In this document: one piece after another, positions 47,201-59,400 of the stretch
How positions within the stretch are numbered: the stretch's first letter is position 1
How the letters are laid out: every line of letters begins with the position of its first letter
NCBI GenBank assembly: GCA_037178855.1
Contig: JASJZC010000004.1
Span: forward strand, 6,014,001 to 6,078,000
Length of the DNA stretch: 64,000 nucleotides
Reading direction: 5' to 3'
Source of the DNA: Oscheius sp. JU75
Taxonomy: Eukaryota > Nematoda > Chromadorea > Rhabditida > Rhabditidae
The notes under the pieces: generated by a model
What the model was told of the DNA's origin: nothing
Databases searched by the model: none
What the model saw: the letters and a program-made list of their open reading frames with translations, nothing else
Position numbers and translations under genes: made by a program

Positions 47201-50200
47201 CTTAATATCCTTATTATATATAATCACCGAAGTTCCAGAAACTATTGACCCTTATTTGGTAACCGTCCTAACATTATCCTCGTTCTTCTAAACCGTCTTT
47301 ACGCGCTAAACTCCGGCGAGAAGCCCTCTAAATTGTAAGCCTACGTTGTCATAATAAGCTGGCGTAAATCTGCAAAAGAAATGCGCAAGCCTCTTGTTAT
47401 ACCCTGATCACAGGATCTGTGGCAGAGAAGACAATCTAAATTATGTAGCCTTGTAATAACAACACAAAGTGTGTAGAAAAGGAGCACAGCTCGGGAGAGC
47501 CCAAAAGTAGAACCAACTGAACCAGGGGAGAAGAGCCAGAAGTGGTTTGAATGTATCGTGGTGGGAGTCTACAATAAGAAACAGTGGGCTTTTAAATGAG
47601 AGAATAACAATACAACACCTCTGATTTTCCAGATATCGAGCACATATCCGCCCAGTAGTAGCTGAAAAGGACAACGGTCAGCTGCGAAATAGTCCGAATC
47701 CAACGACCGCATCGCTGACCGTGAATGTGAAACCGAAGCCTCTGATGACAAGTTCTCCCGCCATCCGGGCCCGGAATCCGAACCAGCCTACCGTGACCAC
47801 GGCGGCAGCGGCTACAGCTCACATCTATGATGCTGTTCCTCTTGACAGTGACTATTTTTTAATTTTCGTAACACAAAAAGTTAAATTTAGGCATCGCGGC
47901 TGGAGCGTCGAAGAAGCTCGTCCAGTTACACGGGTCGCCCAGTACGTCGGCTGGCGGCGGAGAGCCCAAAACACCGACTACACCGCCAAGACAGGCACCC
48001 AGGGTCCGGGATGATAGTTCCGAATCGCTGAATTCGATGCAGAGTCGCGACTCGGATAGCCCGAAGCCCACGATGCCTGAACCTAAACGTGAGCTGATTA
48101 CTTGTTTGAGGGGGAAAGGAAGCGTTGTAAAAAGTATGGTGCCAGCAAGGTTAGACGTAAGAATTTCTGATAGAGACACCATTACGAGGCCCAGAAACTT
48201 CTCTAGGTGGTCTCATTTTTGAGCTCTATTCAGAGGCTAGGAATAGTAACTGTGTTCGAGATGCAGGCCATCAAGTTTTGTAAACACAAAATAGTGACCA
48301 ATTTGAAGACAAAAATGGTATCCCTTTATAGTTTAATAGCAGAAGGCTGGCCGTGCTAGTGACCCTCGAACTAGTCAAAAGTACTTTTGAAGTCTAAAGT
48401 GTTTCCATGCAGACCTCGTAAAAGAGGCCCGTAAACTACTTGATTGTTCAATTCCGAAACGTCTTGTAATTGTTATACTATTCTGATACACATGAATCAT
48501 GTCGAATTGTCGATTCGAGTTGAATCACGCCGCATTCGTTCTGTAAGATCCACACAATAGGCAGAAACACCTAAGAAAAAAACTTTAACCTTGCCAGAAG
48601 TCTAAATCCCCTTTGATCTAACTTATCACCCTCTACAAGCCTCAGCCATTGGCTTTGTCAGCTGCAGTAATCCGTACTACAGTAGCCTCTAAAAATGACA
48701 ACTCTTACATCCATTTTCCCCCATCTTTTCTACTAAAACCCCATCCATTTTCAGCTAAGATGAGCACCTCCTACGCGGCGCCCTACAACCCATTAGCATG
48801 TGATAAGTGAGTTTTTGTTATACTAACATTTTCCTAATGGGAATCCATATTAGCATCGAGAGCAAGTTGTATAAACGAAACAGCGGGGCCAACTTACTGT
48901 TCGGGTTGATTGAGTAAGTATATCTGCAGGCTTCATGTCCACTTAAATAATTGTCATTTTCCCTCTTATTTGTCGTGAAATGCGTCAATTCTTGGTGTCG
49001 TTAATGTGGCCTGAAGCATGTTTAATGTGACTGTATGTCCTCCTCTACCTCCCTATCTTTTTCAGCATCCAACGAGTCCAGAGCGTCAACGTATCGGAAA
49101 ATCTGAACCAGCCTGCACGATCTGTCCCTATGTATTCGTCTTTCATGAACCCGGTCAATAACCTGCAACCGAGGCAAGTTTCTCGCACGATAGCTCTTTC
49201 TCTATCCCTGATATCGTGTATCTTCTCCTCTATAGCTATCTCTCTATGGCTTGATATACCCTTTGGCATGAGGCAGATTGGATAGAAAGATTCGTTGGTT
49301 TAGTAGTTTGAAAAGGAAGAAAATTGGAAGCAAAACTGACCGGGCCGTGACAGAAAAGTAACTTTAAGCTTTTGGATATTTAAAAAGCTCTCACGCTTCC
49401 TATAAGCAGTTGTAGAATGTCATGAAGCCTCCGACAGCATCTGGCAGCGTATTGTTCAAAAGAAATGGATATTATTGCGAAAATGAATAAACAAAACTTC
49501 TGGACAGTATAATTGGCTCTTTTCTGCTTCGTCGTCTCGGACAAACAAATAATCAGAGTTCATCACAGATTACAACGCGCTTTATATAGTAGAGATGGGG
49601 CCATACATTATTCGATCGCATTCTTTTGGACCGTTCTCGGAGGAAAAGAAATCGTCAAAAACTGATAATCGGGTGTTGGAAAGCCTCTAAAATGTTGTAG
49701 AGAATCAGTTCACTTAAACACGTCGTCGGCAGCTGTATTTTAAGACAACGTAAGTCTTTTATTCAAACCAGAAAATGACGAGGAAAGGATGGGCTTTTTG
49801 CTGCAATATTAGCTGATTCTTTGTCTGATATCTTAGTCGGAAATTTAAGAATATATGCCTAGTAAATTCATACAAAAGGCTAGGGAAAGTGGGGGTCGTA
49901 CAGTAGTTTTCGGGCGAATAATGAGTTATTTTGAGACGAATGTCATCATAAAAGAGAGCCAAGTTTCTTTAATCGAACTTCTTTCCAGTCGTCGGGTGAA
50001 GACGCTCTACGCCTGCACCCCGGACCACGAGTCGGAGCTCTGTTTCCAGCCAGGAGTCATCATAACCAATGGTATTATCTTTCACGTCTTTTTTAATTTC
50101 AAAAACTTCCAGTTTACGAATCGAAAGAAGACGGCTGGCTCGTGGGGACGCTGAACGGGAAGACCGGTCTGATTCCGTCAAATTATGTCGAACCTTTGCC

Positions 50201-50204
50201 TTAA
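38274..50204 (+). CDS. ARHGAP26: GRAF-type Rho GTPase-activating protein (BAR-PH-RhoGAP-SH3)
   Basis: Shapes membranes and turns off Rho-family GTPases at clathrin-independent endocytic sites. Exons: 38274-38317, 38356-38465, 39192-39287, 39334-39436, 39477-39696, 40365-40499, 40545-40625, 40667-40754, 41127-41233, 41278-41512, 45840-46071, 46114-46278, 46587-46746, 46790-46899, 47633-47847, 47891-48088, 48755-48806, 48854-48913, 49066-49173, 49989-50071, 50113-50204; all in frame, 897 aa. The start MGLKPLEFSECISDSPWFR matches GRAF. BAR covers about 1-240, PH about 277-400, RhoGAP about 410-592 with its arginine finger in EQGLYRNCG (Arg 436), then a Ser/Pro-rich linker, and SH3 from about 840 (VKTLYACTPDHESELCF ... 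GLIPSNYVE). Intron 19 starts with GC (AG|GCAAGT). Intron 10 is 4.3 kb and contains an alternative first exon. Confidence 0.95.
41645..41804 (+). repeat. dispersed repeat, copy in GRAF intron 10
   Basis: Shares AAAAGCATT, GGGCCCGCC-AGAA, AATTCAAATTATG and AAAATGGC in the same order with 57311-57462 in the TMUB-like gene. The copies have diverged substantially but align along about 150 bases. Confidence 0.65.
45233..45401 (+). CDS. alternative first exon of the GRAF gene (RhoGAP-SH3 isoform)
   Basis: An ATG lies ten bases behind a good acceptor (GCAAGTTCAG ending at 45223), and the exon ends at a good donor (ATG|GTAAGG) in phase 1. That is the phase needed to join exon 11 at 45840. It encodes about 56 residues starting MQSVDISSPTFPKGRSSSFS, and the joined product would be about 547 aa with RhoGAP and SH3 but no BAR or PH. 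It cannot be an internal exon: entering from exon 10 in phase gives an early stop. This predicts an internal promoter upstream of 45200. Confidence 0.6.
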
Positions 50205-50497
50205 AAATGTTTCTCGAATCTCCTACTTTGTTCTTTCTCCCTTACATTTTTAACAAAAAAAAACTACCTTTTTCCTGCCGGAATCTTGTCACTTATACCG
50301 CTCCCGGCCTCTTTCTCTCACCCCAATCTTTCTCTTTTCAATAGTCCGGGTATCTGAAGCTTAGCCAAAAAATGTTTCTCTTGCCGGTTTTCCCCCAGTC
50401 AATTTGCCCCCTCTTTACCCCCCTTGTCGAAAAAATTAGAGCTGATTTTTTTTGCACAGTAAATCTTAAAAATATGTAACAATTTCCAACAAAAAAA

Positions 50498-53420
50498 CTA
50501 CCAGGCCAACTGCTGGCGGACATTGGTATCGACGGCGTGGTAGTCGGTGAAGATTAGGCCCCGCCAGTCGGGATTGAGGGCTGACCATTCCGCGGTTACT
50601 CGTTGCAGTTCGGACTCGTCGTTGTAGGCCAGAGAGGAGTAGAGCTGCTCGACAGATTTGAGCGTCGAGTCACGTTCTTCAGTAGTCTCGCCGCGGACCT
50701 GGCCTCCGCCATTGCCGCAGCCTGAAAGTTGAAATTTAGTGGAAAAAAAACCATGAACAGGTGTCGGCAAGGGAGTTTGGGTTTGAACCGGAGCTGTAAC
50801 GTCATAAAGTTATGCAAGGCTAGAGTGAAAAAGATGGTATGCAACTAAGTGTAGTTGTTATCCATTCCATTAAAGTAAGTTTCAATCGAAAAGTATTAAA
50901 AAGTCTTAATATACTGAAGTAGCAGGAGTTACATCGCTTTTTTTAAGCACAAGAAAGGAGAACCGACCTCCCGGACAGGCCATGACTTCCACATAGTCGT
51001 AGGTGGCCTTTCTCGTCTTTAGTTTCCTAACGAGATTCTGGATATTCCGAAAGCCGTAGATTCGCGCCACTCGTAGCTGGACCTGGTCCACTGGACCGAT
51101 TTCTGTCACCACAAGATTCTTGGCCAACTGGCTTGTTCTCGTCTCGAGTGAATTGGTCAAGGCGAGTTTTTCAGCAATGAAATCCGCATAGCCGCCGGAG
51201 GAGGTGGTGCCCGGGTTGCCGATGAGCTGGCCACGACCGAAATTCCCGAGCCAGCCGGCTGGAAGGGCTTCCGGGTTGAGTTGTAGGACTGATGATGCTT
51301 CGAGGGCTGCTTCCAACTCGCCTGAAAAATGTCCCATTAGTCAAGAACGGGGGAAAGATTGCCCAGTTAGTAACAAAATTTTCCGAACTTTTTTTTTGAA
51401 ACACCGAAGCCAATTTGTTCTCGACGCTCAAACTAATTAACTACTGTTGCCAATTCAAAATATGCACCTAACAAAGTGTTTCATAATAGAACTGTTACTT
51501 GCAAATATTTTTACAACAAACTCTGCAACTTGCTATTACGAGGGATTTGCTTTACTGGGGGACATAGGAAATGTCATTCGTGTAGTATAATGTACCCATT
51601 CTCTGACCATTCCGTCACTAAGAATTCTATTTTAGATCCTATCTTACCGCTCAGACAAACAATTGTTCTATAGTCTGTTCATAAATTTTTCGCGGAAAAA
51701 TGTTTCCAGAAGGGCGCGCGGCAATTTCAAATTTCGTAAAGATAGATTTCCAATCCGAACTCCGTCCCAGCTCCCTAGTATTCAAAAGAGCCACGGTCTA
51801 GAGAACAGCTGTCAGACCCATGAAAATACCAAAAGCTTCTCGAATGGCTAAACAAGAACTTCTACACTAATCCTGAGACTTGTTTTGATTGTTGGACGGT
51901 ATAACAGCTTAGTTTTCGGTAAATGACAAGACATTCACTCCAGGCTACACAGAATGGATAGTACAGGTGCTTTCGCCCTTGCTATCTATAAATTTCGAAG
52001 ATTCGAACGTTGTAACAGTTCCATACCTGAACTGACGACACAATCCGTCTCCCTGTAAGACGTCCCTGGCACGAGGAAGTCTTCACGCGACGCCTCCAGT
52101 TTCTTATCAAAACACGGCATTACGGTAGCGTGAAAAATCGAGCAGGCTGAGAGATTGTTCACCTTGGCGAGGTAGTCCTTCACCAGGGCTCCGTGGATGG
52201 CCTGTGGGGATCTAAATTTTTATGTAGTTACTTAAAATTAATAAGAAAATCGTACCTGACTCGACTGATAAGTGGCGGGAGGAGTTTCCCATGCGTTTTT
52301 TCGGCATAACACACAAATCCGGGGCAGGCCGAGGCCAGGAGGGGTCGTCTATTGGAGCTGGTCACAAATTCGTCGTAGGAGTAGATAAGGGACAGGTAAC
52401 GGCCGAAAGAGGAGTCCACGACGTAGGTCACTCCTGAATTATGTTTGTATCCCAAAAATAGCGGGGAAATCAAACCTTTGGATATAAAAAAGGCAGAAAT
52501 GAGCTGTGCCGCTGCCGAGGGACTGAGACCACGTTTGGCGGCTATGGAGACGACCGACTGGGGAGAGACGGTGACCACGGACAGGGATTTGTTGGCTATG
52601 CCTTCAAGGAGTCTGAAATGGAGATATTAGTTAGGTTTAGTTTCGAGCAACTTTAGTACGTAAACCCTAGTGTTCAGAGCCGTTTTCTATTTAATAACTT
52701 CTCAAAATTTTGGAACAGACTAACTCCTTAAATAGTTAGCTTTCTTTGACAACTATTCACAGTCAGTTGCTCAATCTACGGTCAGCTTTTTATAACCTAG
52801 CCAATCTAATTTGTGTTCTGCAAAGTTGTAGATCTTGAAATTCTTAACTTTGCAGAACCACCCAAAGTAAAGAAAAAAAATGCCAGTTTTACGACAAAAA
52901 GTGCAATTTCAAGGGCGCTAAACTCGACTCAACGCGCACATCTCTCTAATACTTAAGCCCAATGGTGTTCGTCCATCCGTGCGTCACCACGAAGCAAAAG
53001 TTGGCAGATCATGGCATGTCAAGGGTTTTGTTGACAAGTTCACTCTGGAGAAAACTGAAGACTGAAACTTACTTGTCCAGTGACTGCTCTTGAACCAGTA
53101 CCGTCTCCGCGCTCGTGATGCATCCATTGCATGCCAGACAGTCGTTGAGCGAGATTTTTATGGCATTCTGAACTTTCCTTCTACTTCTTTGTATGAAAAA
53201 CTAGCCCAACCTTGTCAGCTTTGACCGTCGGAATGGCTTCCTTCCTCCTCAGCACGACCTCAGTCTGTACTGGTGTTTTCACTGTATTCTCTTCAAGAGG
53301 AATGATGCAATTCTTAATTTTTCCCATTTTTTTGGTCAAGAAATGGATACAAACCAGATTTGGCGCGATGAAATCGCTGATATTCGAAATTCGAACGACT
53401 CCGCTGAAGCCCTCGTCCAT
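50498..53420 (-). CDS. oxy-4: cytosolic Fe-S cluster assembly factor NARFL/CIAO3 (iron-only hydrogenase-like, C. elegans OXY-4)
   Basis: Acts in the cytosolic Fe-S protein assembly pathway, handing clusters to the targeting complex. Exons in coding order: 53420-53355, 53312-53211, 53167-53073, 52612-52476, 52433-52256, 52211-52027, 51321-50968, 50721-50498; all in frame, 446 aa. The N-terminal cluster ligands are visible as IAPNLNC and CLACNGC. The hydrogenase-like motifs are [27 protein letters not shown] and [13 protein letters not shown], the last split by an intron. The protein ends in LAW: a C-terminal aromatic residue is the known signal by which clients and NARFL bind the targeting complex. 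Introns 3 (460 nt) and 6 (705 nt) are long; intron 3 holds a perfect hairpin and a dispersed repeat. Confidence 0.95.
52815..52858. repeat. perfect 13-bp-stem hairpin in oxy-4 intron 3
   Basis: GTTCTGCAAAGTT and AACTTTGCAGAAC are exact reverse complements separated by 18 bases. Confidence 0.88.
52951..53037. repeat. dispersed repeat, copy in oxy-4 intron 3
   Basis: Related to 20268-20385 in an AUP1 intron: both start AAG-GC-CAATGGTGT and contain GTCC-TCC and CATGTCAAG further on. Confidence 0.5.
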
Positions 53421-53575
53421 TTCTTGGTCTAAAATCGGATTTTATGACCATTTTTTAAAACTATTTTTCCAAAAAAAGAGCACGTAGGACATCGTAGCAT
53501 GCAAATTAACACATTTTGTACATTAAATCTTTATCACAGGTATGAGACAGACATTAAATTTTCTCGTAGTCCATA

Positions 53576-54353
53576 TTATACAGTTTCGACGAAGAGCTGG
53601 GATGATAATTCGAGCAAATACCTGAAGTTTCACAGTAAAATTTTCCCATAAAAACAGTCAAACCTCGACTTGAGCTCGGTCCCGATAGCATAGAATGGAT
53701 TCGAGATGGCTGAACAGTAAGCGGAGTGGAGTTTCTTGAAAAATGCACGGAGATCCTGGTCTCTGAGGGTCAGCTGGCTTATTTCTACGACCAAGATCAT
53801 TAGAACGCCTGTGTTTGTCGCGTAGCCAAAGGACTGAAAAAAAATTCTATAAAAAGACAAAAAAGTAGATAAACCTTGAATTTCTGATCGCTGTAGAGCT
53901 GGCCCAGGAACATCTCATTGGTTGTGGGCAGTTTGTCGTCGACTATGTCTAGGCAGCAGTGGAGAAACAACTCTACATCGTAGGAGAAGCGCTGGAAGTT
54001 GTTGTTGATCGCAGAGAAGAGCCGGGTGCTCTGAAATTGGACTATTTGCTTTGAAAAATACGTTAGAGGTACTTTTGTCATGACTACTAGGCTCCGAGCC
54101 ATCAACTACTGGATACTTTACTTTATTCAAAACCTGTGTCTGGCTAAAAGGCTTGCCGAAATGGAATGAGTCTCTCTCCCGGCTGTTTGTCAATAAAATT
54201 GGAGAGAACCAGGTCCAACCCCTGGTTTGTCAGCAAGGCAACGTATTCCACACCAATTAGGGAACAATCGGCAATGGAATGACTGCTAAAAAGCCAGAAG
54301 TATTAAGGAAACAGCAAAAGGATCAATCTTGGCCAAGACATTGAACAATCCAT
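53576..54353 (-). CDS. TRAPPC2L: TRAPPC2L, trafficking protein particle (TRAPP) complex subunit
   Basis: A small longin-fold subunit of the TRAPP vesicle-tethering and Rab-activating complexes at the ER and Golgi. Exons in coding order: 54353-54340, 54285-54210, 54030-53875, 53833-53664, 53621-53576; all in frame, 153 aa (human 140). Strong matches to the human protein are ELFLHCCLDIVDDKL, SFGYATNTGVLMILVVEIS, TLRDQDLRAFFKKLHSAY and NPFYAIGTELKSR. The C terminus is YLLELSSQLFVETV. The two 5' exons are less certain: they were chosen because they keep frame and give an N terminus (VEYVALLTNQGLDL) resembling the first strand of the longin fold. The gene ends about 155 bases from oxy-4 on the same strand. 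Confidence 0.82.
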
Positions 54354-54855
54354 GTCTTCTTTCATTTTTAGACCTTTTTTCTCGCCTATTTTGGTCGTAA
54401 ACAGTTTTTGGGACGTCTCCCGGTGTCATAGTTGTCTATTTGATTTATTTTCTATTGTTTAGCATGACTGTAAAGACTAAGAAAGCGATGATGAATAGCT
54501 GTTTGTTCTCTTCACTATGTTTGGTTGTAAACTTTTGAAAACTAAGAATTTTTGGTCATTATATCGGATGACCATGTCCTACAGTTATCTTGGCAGAAGA
54601 ATACTTACGTCTCTTCCGAAAATCGCCACTGCAACTGCTCCATTCATGATGTTCGTAGCCGAGAAGAGAAAATTTAGAGATAAGGAAATTCAACTTTCGC
54701 GGGTTTATAGAAATTTCGGCGGGTCCCGTCACGAATTCCACATGAGCGCGCGGAAAGCGACGTCGTCCAAACGTGTGAGACGGTTGCTTTTTCGTCTCTT
54801 TTTCCCCTTTTCTTTCTAATGTTTTCGTGTTTACTTTCTAACGAGTCGGTTTCAG
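54354..54855. other. divergent promoter region between TRAPPC2L and SAP18
   Basis: The starts are 54353 (-) and 54856 (+). A 100-codon open frame at 54517-54819 (+) overlaps a minus-strand frame and has no recognisable features. GCGCG and GACGTCG motifs near 54744-54764 could be promoter sites. Confidence 0.4.
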
Positions 54856-55715
54856 ATGAGCGTAGTAGTTTCACAAGTGACCGTCAGCAACGAGAAGCCA
54901 GTCGACCGTGAAAAGGTGTCCAAATTCTGTTTTTATATCTAAAAACATGTAATTCCAGGTTTGCCCACTACTTCTGCGAGTCTTCTGCGCAAATGGCCGT
55001 CACAATCCGATCAGCGAGTATGCCAGAGGCTCGACACCTGCCAACGAGCTGCAAATGTACACCTGGTAGGTCGTTTCTTTGGAGAAAAAAGTAAACTCTG
55101 TCACTGTTATTCCCGAATACTTTTGAGGCATTTTGATTACTTTTGTTTACAGTTCTACTCATAAGTTTTTGTTGAAACCAGAGAAATAAACTCAGAAAAC
55201 AAAGGTAGCATATTCCTTTGCGAACAGTTCTAGTAACGAGCCTTTTAGATTTTCAACTGTTTTGTGTCTTCGGGAAAAACCGATTTAGGCTGGATTGCAA
55301 CCTCAGAGAGCTCACATCTCTAATCAAGGAGGTCAATCTTGATGCCAGACGGCGCGGAACCACTTTCGACTTCTCTATTAGTTAGTTTTCTTTTTAATTT
55401 TTCATAAAAATGGAATTTTAGTCTCTCCCGACAAGCACTACGCCCGATATTCCTCTCGCGACATCGGCATCACACACAACGGTCAGCGAGGGGTTGATGA
55501 CACAAAAACTGTTAGTTTAGTCAAATTGTATTGAAAATTATTCGAAATTTCAGCTTCAAATGTGCAAGTTCGAGATCGGCGACTTCATTGACGTGGCCAT
55601 AACTATGCCCGGAGGGGGTGGACCCGGCGCTCGTCGCTTCAACAACAACCATTTCGTTGATCGTGGAAATGATCGTCGTCGCAGTCCTCCTCCTCGTGAT
55701 CGTGACCGTTACTAA
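54856..55715 (+). CDS. SAP18: SAP18, Sin3-associated and exon-junction (ASAP/PSAP) complex subunit
   Basis: A ubiquitin-fold adaptor found with the Sin3 histone deacetylase and with the RNPS1-Acinus or Pinin splicing complex. Exons: 54856-54915, 54959-55065, 55289-55380, 55422-55510, 55554-55715; all in frame, 169 aa. EKPVDREK, CPLLLRVF and NELQMYTW closely match human SAP18, as do RELTSLIKEV, the GITHNGQRGVDDTKTL loop, and KFEIGDFIDVAI. The C-terminal tail differs: it is Arg- and Asp-rich, ending DRGNDRRRSPPPRDRDRY, like an RS-type tail. The ATG follows TTTCAG directly, suggesting trans-splicing. ATTAAA at 55809-55814 is a likely poly(A) signal. Confidence 0.95.
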
Positions 55716-56495
55716 ACGGCGGAAAACTCTTTCTCTACCTGAATTTGTTCATTTATTGTTGTTGTACCCATTCAATTTGGTATCATTAATGGTCTCGTCA
55801 TTCTAACTATTAAACCTCTTCTATTAGAGTGTTTATACAGTGAGAGAATGGGTTCATGAGCCCCATTTGTACTTGTTTACTGGGAGAATTGAAAGAAGAC
55901 GCCCTAGAAAAAATCTTTGACCTCTCTCTGATAGACATCCAGTGATGTTTTGTCAGTTTCTCTAAAATTGTGCATGGAAACATCGACATGTCATTGAATT
56001 TCTGGCTCTAAGCAGTTTCCTTGTTCTCGGTGCTATCTTACCATTTCTGAGTCTTAACACTGACCGAGGTCCGATTTTCTGTCGTCCGAAATGTTCTTTC
56101 ATGATTTACATCAACGTTTCTCCTCCAAAGCCTATTTGCGACCTTTTTTTTTTACACGACTTTCCAAGTAAAAGTAGACCGAACCAGCTTGCTGATTATC
56201 AAATTCGGCCGCAGAGCACAGGCTCGTACCGGTCCCAAGCCTGTTGATAGCATTTTTTACAACACAGTGAACAAAAAAGCGAATAGACTATACTTAGTCA
56301 GTGTTTTCTCCTCGTTTATGTGTTTTGACAGCATAATTTCCGATTTGTCGATCAAAAACACTGCTAATTCTCACAGGCCATTATTCAACGATTTTCCCAG
56401 CCACATTGGCCGAAAAAGTTTGATTGATTCTTTTTTTTGCCCCTTTCTCTTTGGAATGAACCAACCTGAATGGGATAAATGCAAAATTTCAGAAA
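55716..56495. other. intergenic between SAP18 and the TMUB-like gene
   Basis: Holds the SAP18 3' UTR (ATTAAA at 55809-55814) and the promoter of the next gene. An open frame at 56189-56542 runs into the next gene's first exon in a different frame and is probably fortuitous. Confidence 0.45.
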
Positions 56496-59400
56496 ATGAC
56501 AGAACTAATCGACTCGATTCGAATCGAGCCCTTCCAAATTGAGTTAACAGTCGCGGCTCTGGTGGTCAGTGCCGTGGCGCTGGTCTGCTCTCTCATCTAT
56601 GGAGCCTGGAAGACGACCACGAGGCGTCCGCTGGAATTTGACCTGTTCCTCGTGGAAATGCACACGATGGAGAGGAGGCGACTCGTCGAGGTGCTCCATA
56701 TCGGTCCGAACTACGAGCGAGGTCTCGGCTACACCTGTCTCATCAGCAGGCTTCGATGTAAATTGCCCCTTGCCGCCAAAATAGGAATTCAAATTTCCAG
56801 CCCGAGCCAACCAGTCGGCTCCAGAAGACGGCCAGTTCTTGGGAATCAGCGACACGAACATCGTCATCCATAGCCCATCCACTGTCAATGAGCCCAATGC
56901 TCAGGCCAACGTCGTCGTGTATTTAAAAGTGTCGCTGGAAAAGATTGCAAAAATTACAGAGCGGAGAGAAATCAGCTCATTCTGTGGGACATTGAAATGC
57001 CGCGAAGCGGACGGACGCTTTTGAATCCGGCCCGGGATAGTCATGTGGCCTCGGCGGCAGCCATCACTGTTTTGGCCCGTCCCGCGGTGAGAAACACGAC
57101 TTCGAGGGAAGGACAGACGGCAGAGAGAGGCAGTAACTCGGTGGCTTCTTCGTCTACTCTGGTCCGCATGCAGTATATGCCGCCATTGAGAAGAAGGCCC
57201 CTGGTACATGTGGGTTTCTTTCATTTTTCCTTGGAAAGAGTTGGTCACCTAAGGTCGCAGTAACACATTCAATGAAATGAAATTTGTTTGTACAAGAAAG
57301 TCTGTTCAGGGAAAAAGCATTTATGCTTCAAATAGGCCCGCCTGAGAATTTCGGCCGCGCACCTGTAATCCAATGTAAATCTTCGATACGCAGCCAAGAA
57401 AAAGCATGCTGCGCAGTTCAAATTATGATCTCATTTTCATGAACACATTCTTGCAAAATGGCTGACTTTGAGGCTGGCAAAAAATTAACCAAATGGTTTG
57501 TTTTGCCGAGAAATAACGTGTTTGAGAGGTGTCCTAGCACCTCATAGTATGGCAGACTAGTATTGCCGAATTCTTTCCTAAATTATTGTAGCTTACGATG
57601 CGTATTTTTCGTGAAATGTAGACCGCTTGATACTCTTTCGTATTTCGATGTGACCCAAGAATGTTCAATCTTGTCACAGCTTCATTTCAATCAAGAATTG
57701 ACAGAGATTCCCTCAGATATGCTCGTAAATCAGAATGTGGATGACAAAGTTTGGGAAGTGTGTATGCAACAATTTTTTAAATAGGGATATCTGCATCATT
57801 TTTCGCAATATGTAGAGAGAGAGAGACGGATGTTGAAATTAGTGCCACGTCTTGTTTCTTTTTCTCTTCTTTAGCTACTTTTCAGCACTTTCTAGTCTAG
57901 CCATTCTCTTCTATATTTCATTCCAATTCTTTGATAATATCTTAATGATAAATGCATTCCGTAGCATATGAGGCTTGTTTAACTGAAAAGTCGAAAGTAC
58001 AGGACTCTCTGACTGGTCGAATTTTCACTTTATCGTACAGGAAAGACTTTGAAACAGACCGGAGATATAGTTTACAGTTTACAATTATTGACGGTATCTA
58101 AAGGGGTCCCTCGAGTGGGTCCTTTGCCGCTCCCGACCGGCGATGGTCCCCGAAAAATTCACGGTTGTTTTCCTCATAATAATTTGATCGTTAGGTTAAA
58201 AAATTTAAAATCTAACAAGAGCGGAACCCAAAATAGTTCAGTTCCAAATTACACAATATCTCATCATTTCCCTGTTAAGATTCTCAACTATCGTATGCCC
58301 GTGGCCGTGACTCTGGCCCGTGAGTCCTCCCAGCGTGTCCTGATCCCGCAGCAGCGACAGCGATCAACTTCCACGCCCTCGACCCACTCTCCACCGGATT
58401 TCGATACGCCAAGAGAATCGGAACAGGCTCCTTCTGAAAATCGTGGGCTTTTGCTATTTTTTGATCCAAAAAAAAATGTTTTTAGCTGCCCTGGAGATGT
58501 CCACTTCGATTCCGCCACTGCCCACGGGCAGAGGAATTCAGATAAGGCTGAAATTTTTAGATGACACACAGAAGTTGGTGGATACGGATCTGGCAGCCAC
58601 TGTTCTTCAGTTCAAACAGTAAGTTTCACGTTAACTAGCTTGATACGATAATAAGTTGTTACCGGAGAGAGAAATTGATAGACATTGGCCTGAAGACTTG
58701 GCAAAGAAGGCTGCCGTAACTACAGCTAGTCGTTTTTACCCAAACAGCAGTATTTTTCTAAAATGTTTGGGACCGGAATCGTTCATTCTCCTGTTAAGAT
58801 TTTTTCCAGTAGCAAGTAGAGTAAATAAGCGTTCTAGAGTGAAACCCCTCTGAAAAGCCGCCACATTAATCTTGTTATTCCTTCAAAATAACCTGAAAAA
58901 TGTCATTTACCGTGTTTTGAGCTCTAAAGATGGTCTTGGTGAGCTTAAAACTTGTTATTGAGCATCTGTAAAGAGTAAAAAAACTCACAGATTAGAGAGA
59001 GTCAGGAATTTTTAAAGTAGAGGTCGAATTTTGACTGATTTCCGGCTCAAACCCCTCATTTTTCAGCTCGACCTTCCCCCTTGAAATGTCCCAATCCAAA
59101 GTGATTCGTCTGATCTTCCGCGGCAAGCTGATGCGCGACGACTCGCTGACCCTAGAAGCTTATGGTGTTCAAGACGGAGCTGTTGTTCACTGTCACATCA
59201 GCAGCACGCCCTATGCGCAGGCGACAGGCAGTCAAAACGCCCCGAATCAGCGAAGAGAACAGCCCAGGACTGGAGAACATTCCGCGGAGGTGGATCGATC
59301 TAATGGTATGGATTTTGTGGATTTCGATTTTAAAAAAATGTACATTTAGTGTGGTTTTTCCGCGTCATTTTGGCCTTCTTGACGACGCAGCTAACCTCCC

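Noticed and set aside
54517-54819. 100-codon ORF upstream of SAP18
   Set aside because: No family resemblance; it lies in a divergent promoter region with an equally long antisense frame.
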